DNA from: an uncultured Eubacterium sp.
Lineage (GTDB): Bacteria; Bacillota; Clostridia; Lachnospirales; Lachnospiraceae
Assembly: GCA_910584795.1 (NCBI GenBank)
Contig: CAJUBZ010000002.1
Coordinates: 234,715 to 298,714, forward strand
Length of the DNA: 64,000 nt
Direction: 5' to 3'
The notes under the pieces are model-generated. The model ran no database searches and was not told where the DNA came from. It worked only from the letters and a program-made list of their open reading frames with translations. Below, piece by piece: positions 44,320 through 53,354 of the stretch; position 1 is the first letter of the stretch; each line of letters begins with the position of its first letter. The translations under genes and the position numbers were made by a program.

Positions 44320-44467
44320 GTTTTATAGTAAATTTATGCTTGTTCATGGAAAGTTTACAATATTTACAATAATATAAAATCTAAGATGTTGAATTACTAT
44401 GACGAAAATGGTAATATATTGATTAGCGTGTGAAACACATTTCACAAATATATAAGAGGAGATTACC

Positions 44468-47041
44468 ATGAGCGTAATTAGTAAGATTATCGGAACGCAT
44501 AGTGAGCGTGAATTAAAAAGACATAACGGAACTCTAGAAAAGGTTCTTGCTTTCAAACCGGAAATTGAAAAACTTTCTGAAGAACAGATGAAAGCAAAAA
44601 CGGAAGAGTTTAAGAGAAGGTTAAAAGAGGGCGAGACGTTAGATGATATTTTGCCGGAAGCATTTGCTTTGGTTAGAGAAGCAACAAAAAGAACTCTTGG
44701 AACGGAACATTATCCGTGTCAGATTCTAGGTGGAATTATCCTTCATGAAGGTAGAATCGCAGAGATGAAAACAGGTGAAGGTAAGACACAGACATGTTTA
44801 CTTCCTGCATATCTGAATGCATTAGAAGGAAAGGGTGTTCATATTGTAACAGTTAATGAATATCTTGCTACCCGTGATGCGGAATGGATGGGACAAGTAC
44901 ACAGATATCTGGGACTTTCTGTAGGCTGTGTTTTAGCAGATATGGAACATGAGGACAAGAAAGCTGCGTATGAGTGTGATATCACATATATTACAAACAA
45001 TGAATTAGGATTTGATTATCTGAGAGATAATATGGTTGTCTACAAAGAACAGCTGGTACAGCGTGGATTATCGTATTGTATTATTGATGAGGTCGATTCT
45101 GTTTTAATAGATGAGGCAAGAACTCCTTTAATTATTTCAGGACAGAGTGGAAAATCTACAAAGTTATATGAAATGTGTGACATTTTGGCAAGACAGATGG
45201 AGCGTGGTACTGCAAATCCTGAGCTTAGTAAAATGGATGCCATTATGGGTGTTGATATAGAAGAAGATGGAGATTTCCTTGTAAACGAAAAGGATAAGAT
45301 TGTTACACTGACACAGGACGGTATTGCAAAGGTTGAAAAGTTTTTCCATATTGACAACTATGCTGATGCAGAGAATCTTGAGTTACAGCACAATGTAATA
45401 CTTGCTCTACGTGCACATAACCTGATGCATAGAGATCAGGATTACGTTGTAAAGGATAATGAGGTTTTAATTGTAGATGAGTTTACAGGACGTATTATGC
45501 CGGGCAGAAGATACTCTGACGGATTGCATCAGGCGATTGAAGCAAAAGAACATGTAAAGGTAAACCGTGAAAGTAAAACCCTTGCGACAATTACATTCCA
45601 GAATTTCTTTAATAAATATGAAAAGAAAGCGGGTATGACAGGTACCGCTTTGACAGAGGAAAAAGAATTTAGAGATATCTACAGCATGGATGTTGTTGAA
45701 ATTCCAACAAACAAACCAATTGCAAGAATTGATAAAAATGACGCTGTATTTAAGACAAAACGTGGAAAATTGAATGCAGTGGCGAATGAAATAGAAGAGG
45801 CATACAAGAAGGGACAGCCTGTATTGGTAGGTACGATTAACATTGATTCGTCAGAAGAGATTAGTGCAGTGCTGAAGAAGCGTGGTATTCCACATAAGGT
45901 ATTGAATGCGAAGTTCCATGAGATGGAGGCTGAAATCGTAGCAGATGCCGGACGTCATGGTGCAGTAACGATTGCCACAAATATGGCTGGTCGTGGTACT
46001 GATATCAAGCTTGATGAGGAGGCAAAGGCAGCAGGCGGGTTAAAGATTGTTGGTACAGAGAGACATGAATCCAGACGTATTGATAATCAGCTGCGTGGTC
46101 GTTCCGGTCGTCAGGGAGATGTTGGTGAGTCAAAATTCTTTATCTCTTTAGAAGATGATATTATGAGATTGTTTGCTTCTGAAAAGTTGATGTCAATCTT
46201 TAATGCTTTAGGTGTTCCAGAAGACGAAGAACTTCATCATAAGTCTCTTACCAACACAATCGAAAGAGCACAGAAGAAGATTGAAGGAAATAATTTTGGT
46301 ATTAGAAAGAACCTTATGGAATATGATAAGGTAAATAATGACCAGAGAGAGATTATCTATACAGAAAGGGCAAGAGTTCTGAATGGCGAGAATATGAGAG
46401 ATTCCATTATTAAAATGGTAAATGAAGTCATAGAATCTCAGGTAGATATGTTTATCCGTGATGATCAACAGGCAAAGGATTGGGATTTGGCAGGACTTGC
46501 TCAGTCGCTATTTGAAATCATTCCATTTAAGCTTTCTATGAAACAGGAAGAAATGGAAGACTTAAGTAAATCTGAATTTAAGCAGATGTTAAAAGAAGAA
46601 GCATTGAAATTATATGAGGCAAAAGAAGCAGAGTTCCCAGAGCCGGAACATATCAGAGAGTTGGAAAGAATTGTTCTTTTGAAAGTAATTGACACAAAGT
46701 GGATGGATCACTTAGATGACATGGAACAGTTAAAGCAGGGAATCGGGCTTATGGCTTATGGTCAGAAAGATCCTGCGATTGAGTATAAGATTCAGGGCTT
46801 TGAAATGTTTGGATTTATGATTGAAAACATTAAGATAGACACAGTAAAGACTTTGTATCATATTCAGGTGGAACAGAATGTAGAGCGTGAAGAGGTAGCA
46901 AAAGTTACCGGAACGAACAAGGATGATGACAGTGGAGTGAAAAAGCCAAAGCAGAGAGAAGAGGCAAAGGTTTATCCAAACGATCCATGTCCTTGTGGTA
47001 GCGGTAAAAAGTACAAAAATTGCTGTGGCAGAAAAGCATAA
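44468..47041 (+). CDS. secA: preprotein translocase ATPase SecA
   Basis: An 857-residue motor that drives secretory proteins through SecYEG. Walker A is in AEMKTGEGKTQ, the DEAD-like box in IIDEVDSVLIDEARTPLIISG, the preprotein cross-linking region follows, then NMAGRGTDIKL and GRSGRQGDVGES of the second nucleotide-binding fold. The C terminus keeps the zinc-binding SEC-C motif CPCGSGKKYKNCC, which contacts SecB or ribosomes in other species. GAGGAG precedes the ATG. It is a single gene between terminators. Confidence 0.98.
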   Translation: MSVISKIIGTHSERELKRHNGTLEKVLAFKPEIEKLSEEQMKAKTEEFKRRLKEGETLDDILPEAFALVREATKRTLGTEHYPCQILGGIILHEGRIAEMKTGEGKTQTCLLPAYLNALEGKGVHIVTVNEYLATRDAEWMGQVHRYLGLSVGCVLADMEHEDKKAAYECDITYITNNELGFDYLRDNMVVYKEQLVQRGLSYCIIDEVDSVLIDEARTPLIISGQSGKSTKLYEMCDILARQMERGTANPELSKMDAIMGVDIEEDGDFLVNEKDKIVTLTQDGIAKVEKFFHIDNYADAENLELQHNVILALRAHNLMHRDQDYVVKDNEVLIVDEFTGRIMPGRRYSDGLHQAIEAKEHVKVNRESKTLATITFQNFFNKYEKKAGMTGTALTEEKEFRDIYSMDVVEIPTNKPIARIDKNDAVFKTKRGKLNAVANEIEEAYKKGQPVLVGTINIDSSEEISAVLKKRGIPHKVLNAKFHEMEAEIVADAGRHGAVTIATNMAGRGTDIKLDEEAKAAGGLKIVGTERHESRRIDNQLRGRSGRQGDVGESKFFISLEDDIMRLFASEKLMSIFNALGVPEDEELHHKSLTNTIERAQKKIEGNNFGIRKNLMEYDKVNNDQREIIYTERARVLNGENMRDSIIKMVNEVIESQVDMFIRDDQQAKDWDLAGLAQSLFEIIPFKLSMKQEEMEDLSKSEFKQMLKEEALKLYEAKEAEFPEPEHIRELERIVLLKVIDTKWMDHLDDMEQLKQGIGLMAYGQKDPAIEYKIQGFEMFGFMIENIKIDTVKTLYHIQVEQNVEREEVAKVTGTNKDDDSGVKKPKQREEAKVYPNDPCPCGSGKKYKNCCGRKA

Positions 47042-47067
47042 AAAATTTACTTTTTATAAAATAAATA

Positions 47068-47114
47068 AAGGTGTTGCCGTACAAAGAAAATATTTCGTGC
47101 GACAGCACCTTTTT
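47068..47114 (+). terminator. secA terminator
   Basis: Stem AAGGTGTTGCCGTAC / CGTGCGACAGCACCTT followed by TTT; prfB starts 25 bp later. Confidence 0.75.
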
Positions 47115-47138
47115 GAAGATTAATGTTGAGGTATTTTT

Positions 47139-48260
47139 GTGGTTGAATTAGAGCAGTACAAATACGAATGGAGTCAATATGAAAGCAGGGTAAAGGAATT
47201 AGCAGATTCGTTTCATATTGATATCAGACAGGCGAGAATTGAAGAAATTGAACAGATGATGGAAGAGCCGGGATTTTGGGATAATATAGAAAAATCAAGC
47301 GAAATCATGAAAGAGTTAAAAACACTCAAAGGCAGCCTGGAATTGATTGAGCGGTTACAAAACCAGTACGAAGACTTAGGTGTTTTGATAGAGATGGGAA
47401 ATGAAGAAGAGGATTCGGACATGGTAGAAGAGGTGGAAGCAGAGTGGAAAGCCTTTGTGAAAGAATTTGATAAGGTCAAAATTGAGACGCTGCTTTCCGG
47501 TGACTATGATAAGTGTAATGCAGTATTGAAGATTAACGCAGGTGCAGGAGGAACAGAGTCCTGTGACTGGGCAAATATGCTTTATCGAATGTTTACCAGA
47601 TGGGCAGAGTCAAAGGGCTATAAAACAGAGGTTCTTGATTTTCTGGACGGTGACGAGGCAGGGCTTAAATCGATTACGTTTCAGGTATCGGGAGAAAACG
47701 CTTATGGTTATTTGAAATCAGAGAAGGGAGTACACAGACTGGTAAGAATCTCTCCGTTTAATGCGGCAGGAAAGAGACAGACATCATTTGCATCTCTGGA
47801 CGTTATGCCGGATATCGAGGAGGATTTGGATGTGGAAATCAATGATGATGATATTCGAATTGATACTTATCGCTCCAGTGGTGCCGGTGGACAGCATATC
47901 AATAAAACATCATCAGCTATTCGCATCACTCATTTTCCAACAGGTATTGTCGTTCAATGCCAGAATGAACGTTCTCAGTTGCAGAATAAAGACAGAGCAA
48001 TGAAAATGTTAAAATCTAAGTTATATATTCTGAAAAAACAGGAAGAGGAAGAAAAACGTTCCGGTATTAGAGGTGAGGTAAAGGAGATTGGCTGGGGAAA
48101 TCAGATTCGTTCCTATGTTATGCAGCCATATACTATGGTGAAAGATCATAGGACAAACGAAGAGGTGACAGATGTGAATAAGGTATTGGATGGATATCTG
48201 GACCCGTTTATTAATGCATATTTAAAATGGATAAATGTTCAGCCATGCGATACAGAATAA
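47139..48260 (+). CDS. prfB: peptide chain release factor 2, no programmed frameshift
   Basis: A 373-residue RF2 that ends translation at UGA and UAA. The stop-reading motif SPF (RISPFN) and the catalytic GGQ (SGAGGQHIN) are present. The GTG start at 47139 follows GAGGT at 7 bp. The gene is one continuous frame through VKELADSFHID, the place where many prfB genes carry a CTTTGA frameshift, so RF2 autoregulation by frameshifting is absent. The last nine or so codons (reading INVQPCDTE) and the stop come from the left end of a dispersed repeat beginning at 48232. Confidence 0.97.
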   Translation: MVELEQYKYEWSQYESRVKELADSFHIDIRQARIEEIEQMMEEPGFWDNIEKSSEIMKELKTLKGSLELIERLQNQYEDLGVLIEMGNEEEDSDMVEEVEAEWKAFVKEFDKVKIETLLSGDYDKCNAVLKINAGAGGTESCDWANMLYRMFTRWAESKGYKTEVLDFLDGDEAGLKSITFQVSGENAYGYLKSEKGVHRLVRISPFNAAGKRQTSFASLDVMPDIEEDLDVEINDDDIRIDTYRSSGAGGQHINKTSSAIRITHFPTGIVVQCQNERSQLQNKDRAMKMLKSKLYILKKQEEEEKRSGIRGEVKEIGWGNQIRSYVMQPYTMVKDHRTNEEVTDVNKVLDGYLDPFINAYLKWINVQPCDTE

Positions 48261-48372
48261 ATATATGAAGTGACTGCTTGCAGGCAATTTGCTATATTTA
48301 TTCTGTATCATATGGTGAGCCAACACAGCGAAGGAAATCCGAAGGATTTTCGAGCTGATGGCTGAACATTTA
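48232..48372 (+). repeat. stem-loop element inserted in the 3' end of prfB (R3)
   Basis: Left end TAAATGTTCAGCC and right end GGCTGAACATTTA are perfect inverted repeats; both carry AAT where other copies carry CAG, so the ends have changed together. Between them lie a hairpin (GATACAGAATAAATATA and its mirror around GACTGCTTGCAGGCA) and an arm CATATGGTGAGCC...GAGCTGATGGCTG. The first 29 bp are read as prfB codons and stop. Confidence 0.85.
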
Positions 48373-48400
48373 CAAATCTTAATAAAGATGGTGAAATTAG

Positions 48401-48429
48401 TTGATAAATATAAGTAACCATGCTAAAAT
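48401..48429 (+). promoter_or_regulatory. promoter for hom
   Basis: TTGATA at 48401-48406 and TAAAAT at 48424-48429, spacer 17 bp, with a TG extended -10. Confidence 0.7.
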
Positions 48430-48491
48430 CTACAAGTATAATTTTTAAAGGGAGTTGAAATACTCTTTCATATGACAACGAGGAGGAGAAT

Positions 48492-49694
48492 ATGATTAAA
48501 GTTGCAATATTAGGATATGGAACTGTGGGTTCAGGAGTATTTGAAATAATAAATGAGAATAAGGATTTAATTACAGCCAATGCAGGAGAGGAAATTGAAG
48601 TGAAGTATGTGCTTGATTTAAGAGATTTTCCTGGAGATCCTTGTGAGGATGTATTGGTTCATGATTATAATGTGATATTAAATGACCCGGAAGTAGAAGT
48701 TGTTATCGAAGTAATGGGCGGATTAAAGCCGGCATATGACTTCGTAAAGTCAGCATTAGAAGCAGGAAAGAGCGTTTGTACATCAAACAAAGAATTAGTT
48801 GCAAAGTATGGTGCTGAATTAATAAAAATTGCACAGTCCAATAACAGAAACTTTTTATTCGAAGCTGCTGTAGGCGGCGGTATTCCGATTATCCGACCAA
48901 TTAATATGCATATCACAGCAGATAAAATCTGTGAGATTACAGGAATTTTAAACGGAACAACAAATTATATTCTCACAAAGATGGATAAAGAAGGTGCTGA
49001 TTTTGACAGCACATTGAAGATGGCACAGGATTTAGGATATGCAGAGCGTAATCCTGAAGCTGATATTGAAGGCTTTGATGCTGTAAGAAAGATTGCAATT
49101 TTAGCTTCTCTTGCGAAAGGTAAGACAGTAGATTTTGAAGAAATCTATACAGAGGGTATTTCAAAAATTACAGCAACTGATTTTAAATATGCAAAAGCTA
49201 TGGGACGTTCTATTAAATTACTAGGAAAGTGTAAAAATGAAGACGATGCAGTCGTTGCATCTGTGGCTCCTAGATTATTAGCACCGGAACACCCATTATA
49301 TAATGTAAGCGATGTTGTAAATGGTATTCTCGTTCGTGGAAACATGGTAGGAGATTTAGTATTTATCGGTAGTGGAGCCGGTAAGCTTCCAACAGCCAGT
49401 GCTGTAGTATCTGATGTGGTAGACAGTGTAAGGCATCTCAATGTTTCAACAACAGTAATGTGGGATGAAGAAAAATTAGAATTAGAGGATTTTGCACAGT
49501 CAAAGAAACAGTTCTTTGTGAGAGCAAATGTATCAAAAGAAGAAGCAGAGGCAGTATTTGCAAATGTAGAGTATGTCGATGCAGGAATTGATGGAGAAAT
49601 CGGATTTATCACAGCAAAGATGAGTGAAAAAGATTTCGATGAGAGAGCAGATAAACTTGGAAAAGTTATAACAAGAATCAGAGTCGAGGCGTAA
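48492..49694 (+). CDS. hom: homoserine dehydrogenase
   Basis: A 400-residue NAD(P)-dependent enzyme that reduces aspartate semialdehyde to homoserine, the branch point to threonine and methionine. GYGTVGSGV starts the nucleotide-binding fold and GILNGTTNYI marks the substrate domain. The C-terminal 70 residues look like an ACT domain for feedback by threonine. AGGAGGAG precedes the ATG. It heads a cluster with a phosphoglycerate-mutase-like gene and aspartate kinase. Confidence 0.96.
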   Translation: MIKVAILGYGTVGSGVFEIINENKDLITANAGEEIEVKYVLDLRDFPGDPCEDVLVHDYNVILNDPEVEVVIEVMGGLKPAYDFVKSALEAGKSVCTSNKELVAKYGAELIKIAQSNNRNFLFEAAVGGGIPIIRPINMHITADKICEITGILNGTTNYILTKMDKEGADFDSTLKMAQDLGYAERNPEADIEGFDAVRKIAILASLAKGKTVDFEEIYTEGISKITATDFKYAKAMGRSIKLLGKCKNEDDAVVASVAPRLLAPEHPLYNVSDVVNGILVRGNMVGDLVFIGSGAGKLPTASAVVSDVVDSVRHLNVSTTVMWDEEKLELEDFAQSKKQFFVRANVSKEEAEAVFANVEYVDAGIDGEIGFITAKMSEKDFDERADKLGKVITRIRVEA

Positions 49695-49797
49695 GCCGGC
49701 TCTGATTAGTTGCGTTTTAATATTATTAATTATATAGCAACAAAGAATAGAATTTATAATATTTAATAATTGGCATTGCAGCAGAATGGAGTAAGAT

Positions 49798-51000
49798 ATG
49801 AAATATATAGTTGTTTTAGGTGATGGCATGGCTGATGAACCAATTGAAGAATTGGGAGGAAAGACCCCATTAGAATATGCAGATACACCAACGATGGATA
49901 AAATTTCAAAACAGTCCGAGGTTGGTTTAGTACATACAATACCGGAAGGTATGAGCCCGGGAAGTGATACAGCAAATTTATCTGTTTTAGGATATGATCC
50001 AAAAAAATATTATACAGGTCGTTCTCCATTGGAGGCATTAAGCATTGGTGTAGATATGAAAAACACAGATGTGGCACTCCGATGTAATATTGTGACTGTA
50101 TCTACAGATGATTTACCATATGAAGAAAAGACGATTATTGATCACAGTTCTAGTGAAATCAGCACAGAAGATGCTGCTGTATTATTAGAAGCAGTGCGTA
50201 AAGAGTTAGAGACAGATGTGTACAAATTTTACGTAGGAACAAGTTACAGACATCTTACGATATGGGATTATGGAGATGTTGTAACACTTACACCTCCTCA
50301 TGATGTACTGGGACAAAAAATTGGACAGTATCTGCCACAGGACGAAGTTCTTCGCAAAATGCAGGAGAAGAGTTATGAGATTTTAGCAGATCATCCAATT
50401 AATATCGAAAGAATTAAGAACGGATTAAATCCTGCCAATTCTTTATGGTTCTGGGGAGCAGGAACCAGACCGTGTGTGACTTCTTTTGAAGAAAAGAATC
50501 ACAAAAAGGGTGCAATGATTTCAGCAGTAGACCTCTTAAAAGGAATTGCTATTGGAGCAGATATGAAAGTCATTGAAGTTGAAGGAGCGAATGGCGGACT
50601 GGATACAAATTACGAGGGGAAGGCAGAGGCAGCAGTAAATGTTCTTTTGAATGAGGGATATGACATGGCGTATGTTCATGTAGAAGCACCGGATGAGATG
50701 GGACATCAAGGAAGTGTAGAGAGAAAGATAAAAGCAATAGAAAATCTTGATTCCAGAGTTATTAAAGTGATAAAAGATGCATTGGATGAAGCAGGGGAGG
50801 ATTACCGTATGCTTGTAATGCCAGACCATCCAACTCCAATATGTGTGAGAACTCATACCAGCAATCCGGTACCATATATGCTTTTTGACAGTACAGATAT
50901 GAAAGAAAGCACATTGGATTATAGTGAAAAATGTGCTAAGCAAAGCAGCTTGTTTATGGCAAATGGATATGAAATGATGGATTATTTGTTATCAAAGTAG
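49798..51000 (+). CDS. apgM: cofactor-independent phosphoglycerate mutase-like protein, candidate homoserine kinase
   Basis: A 400-residue alkaline-phosphatase-superfamily metalloenzyme of the archaeal-type phosphoglycerate mutase group (COG3635-like): VVLGDGMADEPIEEL with a metal-binding Asp, SPGSDTANLSVLGYDP containing the nucleophilic Ser/Thr region, and MPDHPTPI with metal ligands. By family it would interconvert 2- and 3-phosphoglycerate. Its place between hom and aspartate kinase, with no thrB in view, matches the proposal that such proteins replace homoserine kinase in threonine synthesis in some anaerobes. I regard that as likely but unproven. Confidence 0.85.
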   Translation: MKYIVVLGDGMADEPIEELGGKTPLEYADTPTMDKISKQSEVGLVHTIPEGMSPGSDTANLSVLGYDPKKYYTGRSPLEALSIGVDMKNTDVALRCNIVTVSTDDLPYEEKTIIDHSSSEISTEDAAVLLEAVRKELETDVYKFYVGTSYRHLTIWDYGDVVTLTPPHDVLGQKIGQYLPQDEVLRKMQEKSYEILADHPINIERIKNGLNPANSLWFWGAGTRPCVTSFEEKNHKKGAMISAVDLLKGIAIGADMKVIEVEGANGGLDTNYEGKAEAAVNVLLNEGYDMAYVHVEAPDEMGHQGSVERKIKAIENLDSRVIKVIKDALDEAGEDYRMLVMPDHPTPICVRTHTSNPVPYMLFDSTDMKESTLDYSEKCAKQSSLFMANGYEMMDYLLSK

Positions 51001-51139
51001 TTGACTTAATGCAGAATTTACATAAAATATAATGAGAGAAGACGAAAAAGAAGGAAAGGTTGAAAGTGATTTTCAATCCTGCGTTTGTGCTTCGGCTAGA
51101 AGTGCAGGCACTTCTAAATGAAGCAATAGGAGGCAAATT

Positions 51140-52468
51140 ATGAAAGAGACAAAGGTTGTAAAATTTGGTGGAAGCTCGCTTGCTGATGCGAAGCAGTTTA
51201 AGAAAGTTGCGGATATCATATTAGAAGACCCGACAAGACGTTTCGTTGTAGCGTCAGCACCGGGAAAGCGTTTTGTTGAAGATATAAAGGTTACAGATAT
51301 GTTATATAACTGTTATGAACTTGCATCAGAAGGAGAAGAGTTTGAGGAACAGTTTCAGTCGATCAAGGATAGATATAATGGAATTATAAAGGAACTTGGC
51401 ATTGCGGATTTCTCATTAGATGAAGATTTTGAGACAATCAAAGGTGCGTTTTCACATATGGCAGGTAGAGATTATGCAGCCAGTCGTGGTGAGTTCTTAA
51501 ATAGTAAAGTTTTAGCAAAATATTTAGGTTTTGAGTTTATTGATGCAGCAAAATATATCTTTTTTGACGAGAGAGGAAATTTTGACTGGGATAAAACAGC
51601 AGAGAAATTAACTCCAAAACTTGCAAAGACAGAGTATGCAGTAATACCGGGATTTTATGGTTCTATGCCAAATGGAACAATTAAGACATTCTCCAGAGGG
51701 GGATCTGATGTTACAGGTTCTATCGTGGCAAGAGCAGCAGACGCAAAGATTTATGAGAACTGGACAGATGTCAGTGGATTCTTGATTTGTGATCCTAGAA
51801 TTATTAACAGTCCGGAGGCAATTAATACGATTACCTATGCAGAGCTTCGTGAGCTTGCTTATATGGGAGCGACAGTTCTTCATGAGGATGCAATCTTTCC
51901 GGTAAGAGCGGCAGGCATCCCGGTAAATATCAAAAATACAAACTGTCCAAAAGACAGAGGAACAATGATTGTTTCAGAGACAGCAGAACCTTGCGAGCAT
52001 ATCATTACAGGTATCGCAGGAAAGAAAGGCATGTCTGTTATTAATATAGAAAAAGATAAGATGAACAGCGAAGTAGGATTTGGCAGAAATGTACTTCGTG
52101 CTTTGGAGAAGAGTAATGTAAGTTTTGAGCATATGCCTTCTGGTGTTGATACGATGAGTGTTGTGATTCAGACGGATGCATTGGCTGGTAAAGAGACAAC
52201 AATATTGGACGAAATCCGTTCCAGAGTTCATCCGGATCAGTTATTCATTGAGAGTGATCTGGCGTTAATTGCAGTGGTTGGCCGTGGCATGAAGAGTGCC
52301 AGAGGAACAGCGGCAATTCTGTTTACAGCATTGGCAGAAGCACGTGTAAACATTAAAATGATTGACCAGGGTTCTTCTGAACTTAACATTATTATCGGTG
52401 TTGCGGATGAGGACTTTGAGGTCGCAATGCGTGCAATCTATGATGCATTTATTGAAGTGAAAAAATAA
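51140..52468 (+). CDS. aspartate kinase
   Basis: A 442-residue kinase that phosphorylates aspartate, the first step to lysine, threonine and methionine. KFGGSSL at the start, and FSRGGSDVTGSIVARA near 190 are substrate and ATP motifs. Two ACT domains occupy about 300-442 (ITGIAGKKGMSVINIEKD and IAVVGRGMKSARGTAA), the site of feedback inhibition. The neighbours hom and apgM suggest a threonine-directed isoform. No lysine riboswitch is seen upstream; the 139-bp gap holds only a GC-rich hairpin. AGGAGG precedes the ATG. Confidence 0.95.
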   Translation: MKETKVVKFGGSSLADAKQFKKVADIILEDPTRRFVVASAPGKRFVEDIKVTDMLYNCYELASEGEEFEEQFQSIKDRYNGIIKELGIADFSLDEDFETIKGAFSHMAGRDYAASRGEFLNSKVLAKYLGFEFIDAAKYIFFDERGNFDWDKTAEKLTPKLAKTEYAVIPGFYGSMPNGTIKTFSRGGSDVTGSIVARAADAKIYENWTDVSGFLICDPRIINSPEAINTITYAELRELAYMGATVLHEDAIFPVRAAGIPVNIKNTNCPKDRGTMIVSETAEPCEHIITGIAGKKGMSVINIEKDKMNSEVGFGRNVLRALEKSNVSFEHMPSGVDTMSVVIQTDALAGKETTILDEIRSRVHPDQLFIESDLALIAVVGRGMKSARGTAAILFTALAEARVNIKMIDQGSSELNIIIGVADEDFEVAMRAIYDAFIEVKK

Positions 52469-52488
52469 ATTTCGGTTTATCGCAAGCA

Positions 52489-52526
52489 AAAAGCAAGTGA
52501 CTGTAAACAGGCATTTGCTTTTTTAG
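52489..52526 (+). terminator. terminator after aspartate kinase
   Basis: Stem AAAAGCAAGTG / CATTTGCTTTT with loop ACTGTAAACAGG, followed by a T run. Confidence 0.8.
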
Positions 52527-52545
52527 TACGACACCGATGAAAAAC

Positions 52546-52880
52546 AATTACACATGCTAATTCAATTTTCTCATATATTTATGTGTAACTTTTCTCTGCT
52601 TATTGGGAAACCCAAAGGATATTACACGTAAGAAGTCGTTTTCAATAAAATCTACGTGTAATATTCATCAATACTCTATTGGAATTCTAAAAATTTTACA
52701 CGTAAATATTCATTTTTCTCCAAAGCTATGTGTAATTTCCTTATGATTTGGGGAGAATCTAAAGAATTTTACACGTATAAACCTACTTTTTACTAGATTT
52801 ACGTGTAATCTTCTTCTATGTTTTTTCCAAGCAAATTTGCATGTATATTAGTGGTCTTTGTTTAAATATCTATGTAATTG
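52546..52880. repeat. phased array of TTACACGTA / TACGTGTAA inverted repeats
   Basis: Four clear units and a fifth decayed one. TTACAC hexamers start at 52548, 52622, 52696 and 52769, with matching GTGTAA ending at 52588, 52661, 52735 and 52808. The period is 73-74 bp, close to seven helical turns. Each pair of arms encloses about 22-27 bp of variable sequence; between units there is a loosely conserved TTCTCT..TTGGGA..CTAAAGAATT segment. No open reading frame lies in it. Confidence 0.85.
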
Positions 52881-52995
52881 AAATATTAGATTTAATTACG
52901 TGATTGGAGAAAACAGAATAAATTTGAAGAATGTAATAAATCCTTACAAAGAAGATAAAAAACTACCGACATGATAAACCGATATTTGTAACATC

Positions 52996-53024
52996 TTGAC
53001 AGATAATGAATATGGTATTAATAT
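52996..53024 (+). promoter_or_regulatory. promoter of the riboflavin operon
   Basis: TTGACA at 52996-53001 and TAATAT at 53019-53024, spacer 17 bp, about 25 bp upstream of the FMN aptamer. Confidence 0.85.
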
Positions 53025-53048
53025 ATACAAAGATAATTTAATAGAGAA

Positions 53049-53172
53049 ATTCTTCGGGGCAGGGTGCAATTCCCTACCGGCTGTGTTTGCAGATGCATAA
53101 GTCAGCGAGCCGTAAGGCATGATATGGTGTGATTCCATAACCGACAGTATAGTCTGGATGTGAGAAGATAAA
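53049..53172 (+). promoter_or_regulatory. FMN riboswitch (RFN element)
   Basis: Strong match to the RFN core: TTCGGGGCAGGGTG, TTCCCTACCGGC, then GTGATTCCATAACCGACAG and TATAGTCTGGATG ending GAGAAGA. FMN binding should turn off the ribDEBAH-HAD-ribU operon, with the hairpin at 53254 as expression platform. Confidence 0.95.
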
Positions 53173-53253
53173 GTAATAATCGGTTTAATAGAATAGTATT
53201 GGGCTACTTATTGATACTAGTATTAAATCATAATTACAATTTTGAAGTGCTAT

Positions 53254-53285
53254 AAGCCCCGGAATATATCCGGGGTTTTTCTTAT
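53254..53285 (+). terminator. riboswitch-controlled terminator
   Basis: Stem AGCCCCGG / CCGGGGTT with loop AATATAT, then TTTTTC, 70 bp before ribD. Confidence 0.88.
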
Positions 53286-53354
53286 GTCTATTTCAAGAGA
53301 AACAACTAGTGGTTAAAGATTGCGATAAATAATTAGGAGGCGCAAATAAGAGTC

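Noticed and set aside
51001..51139. Lysine riboswitch before aspartate kinase
   Set aside because: The gap is too short and lacks the conserved lysine-aptamer segments; only a GC-rich hairpin is seen.
52546..52880. CRISPR array
   Set aside because: The spacing is regular, but the conserved parts are two separated 9-bp arms per unit with drifted sequence, no uniform 25-37 bp repeat, and no cas genes anywhere in the window.
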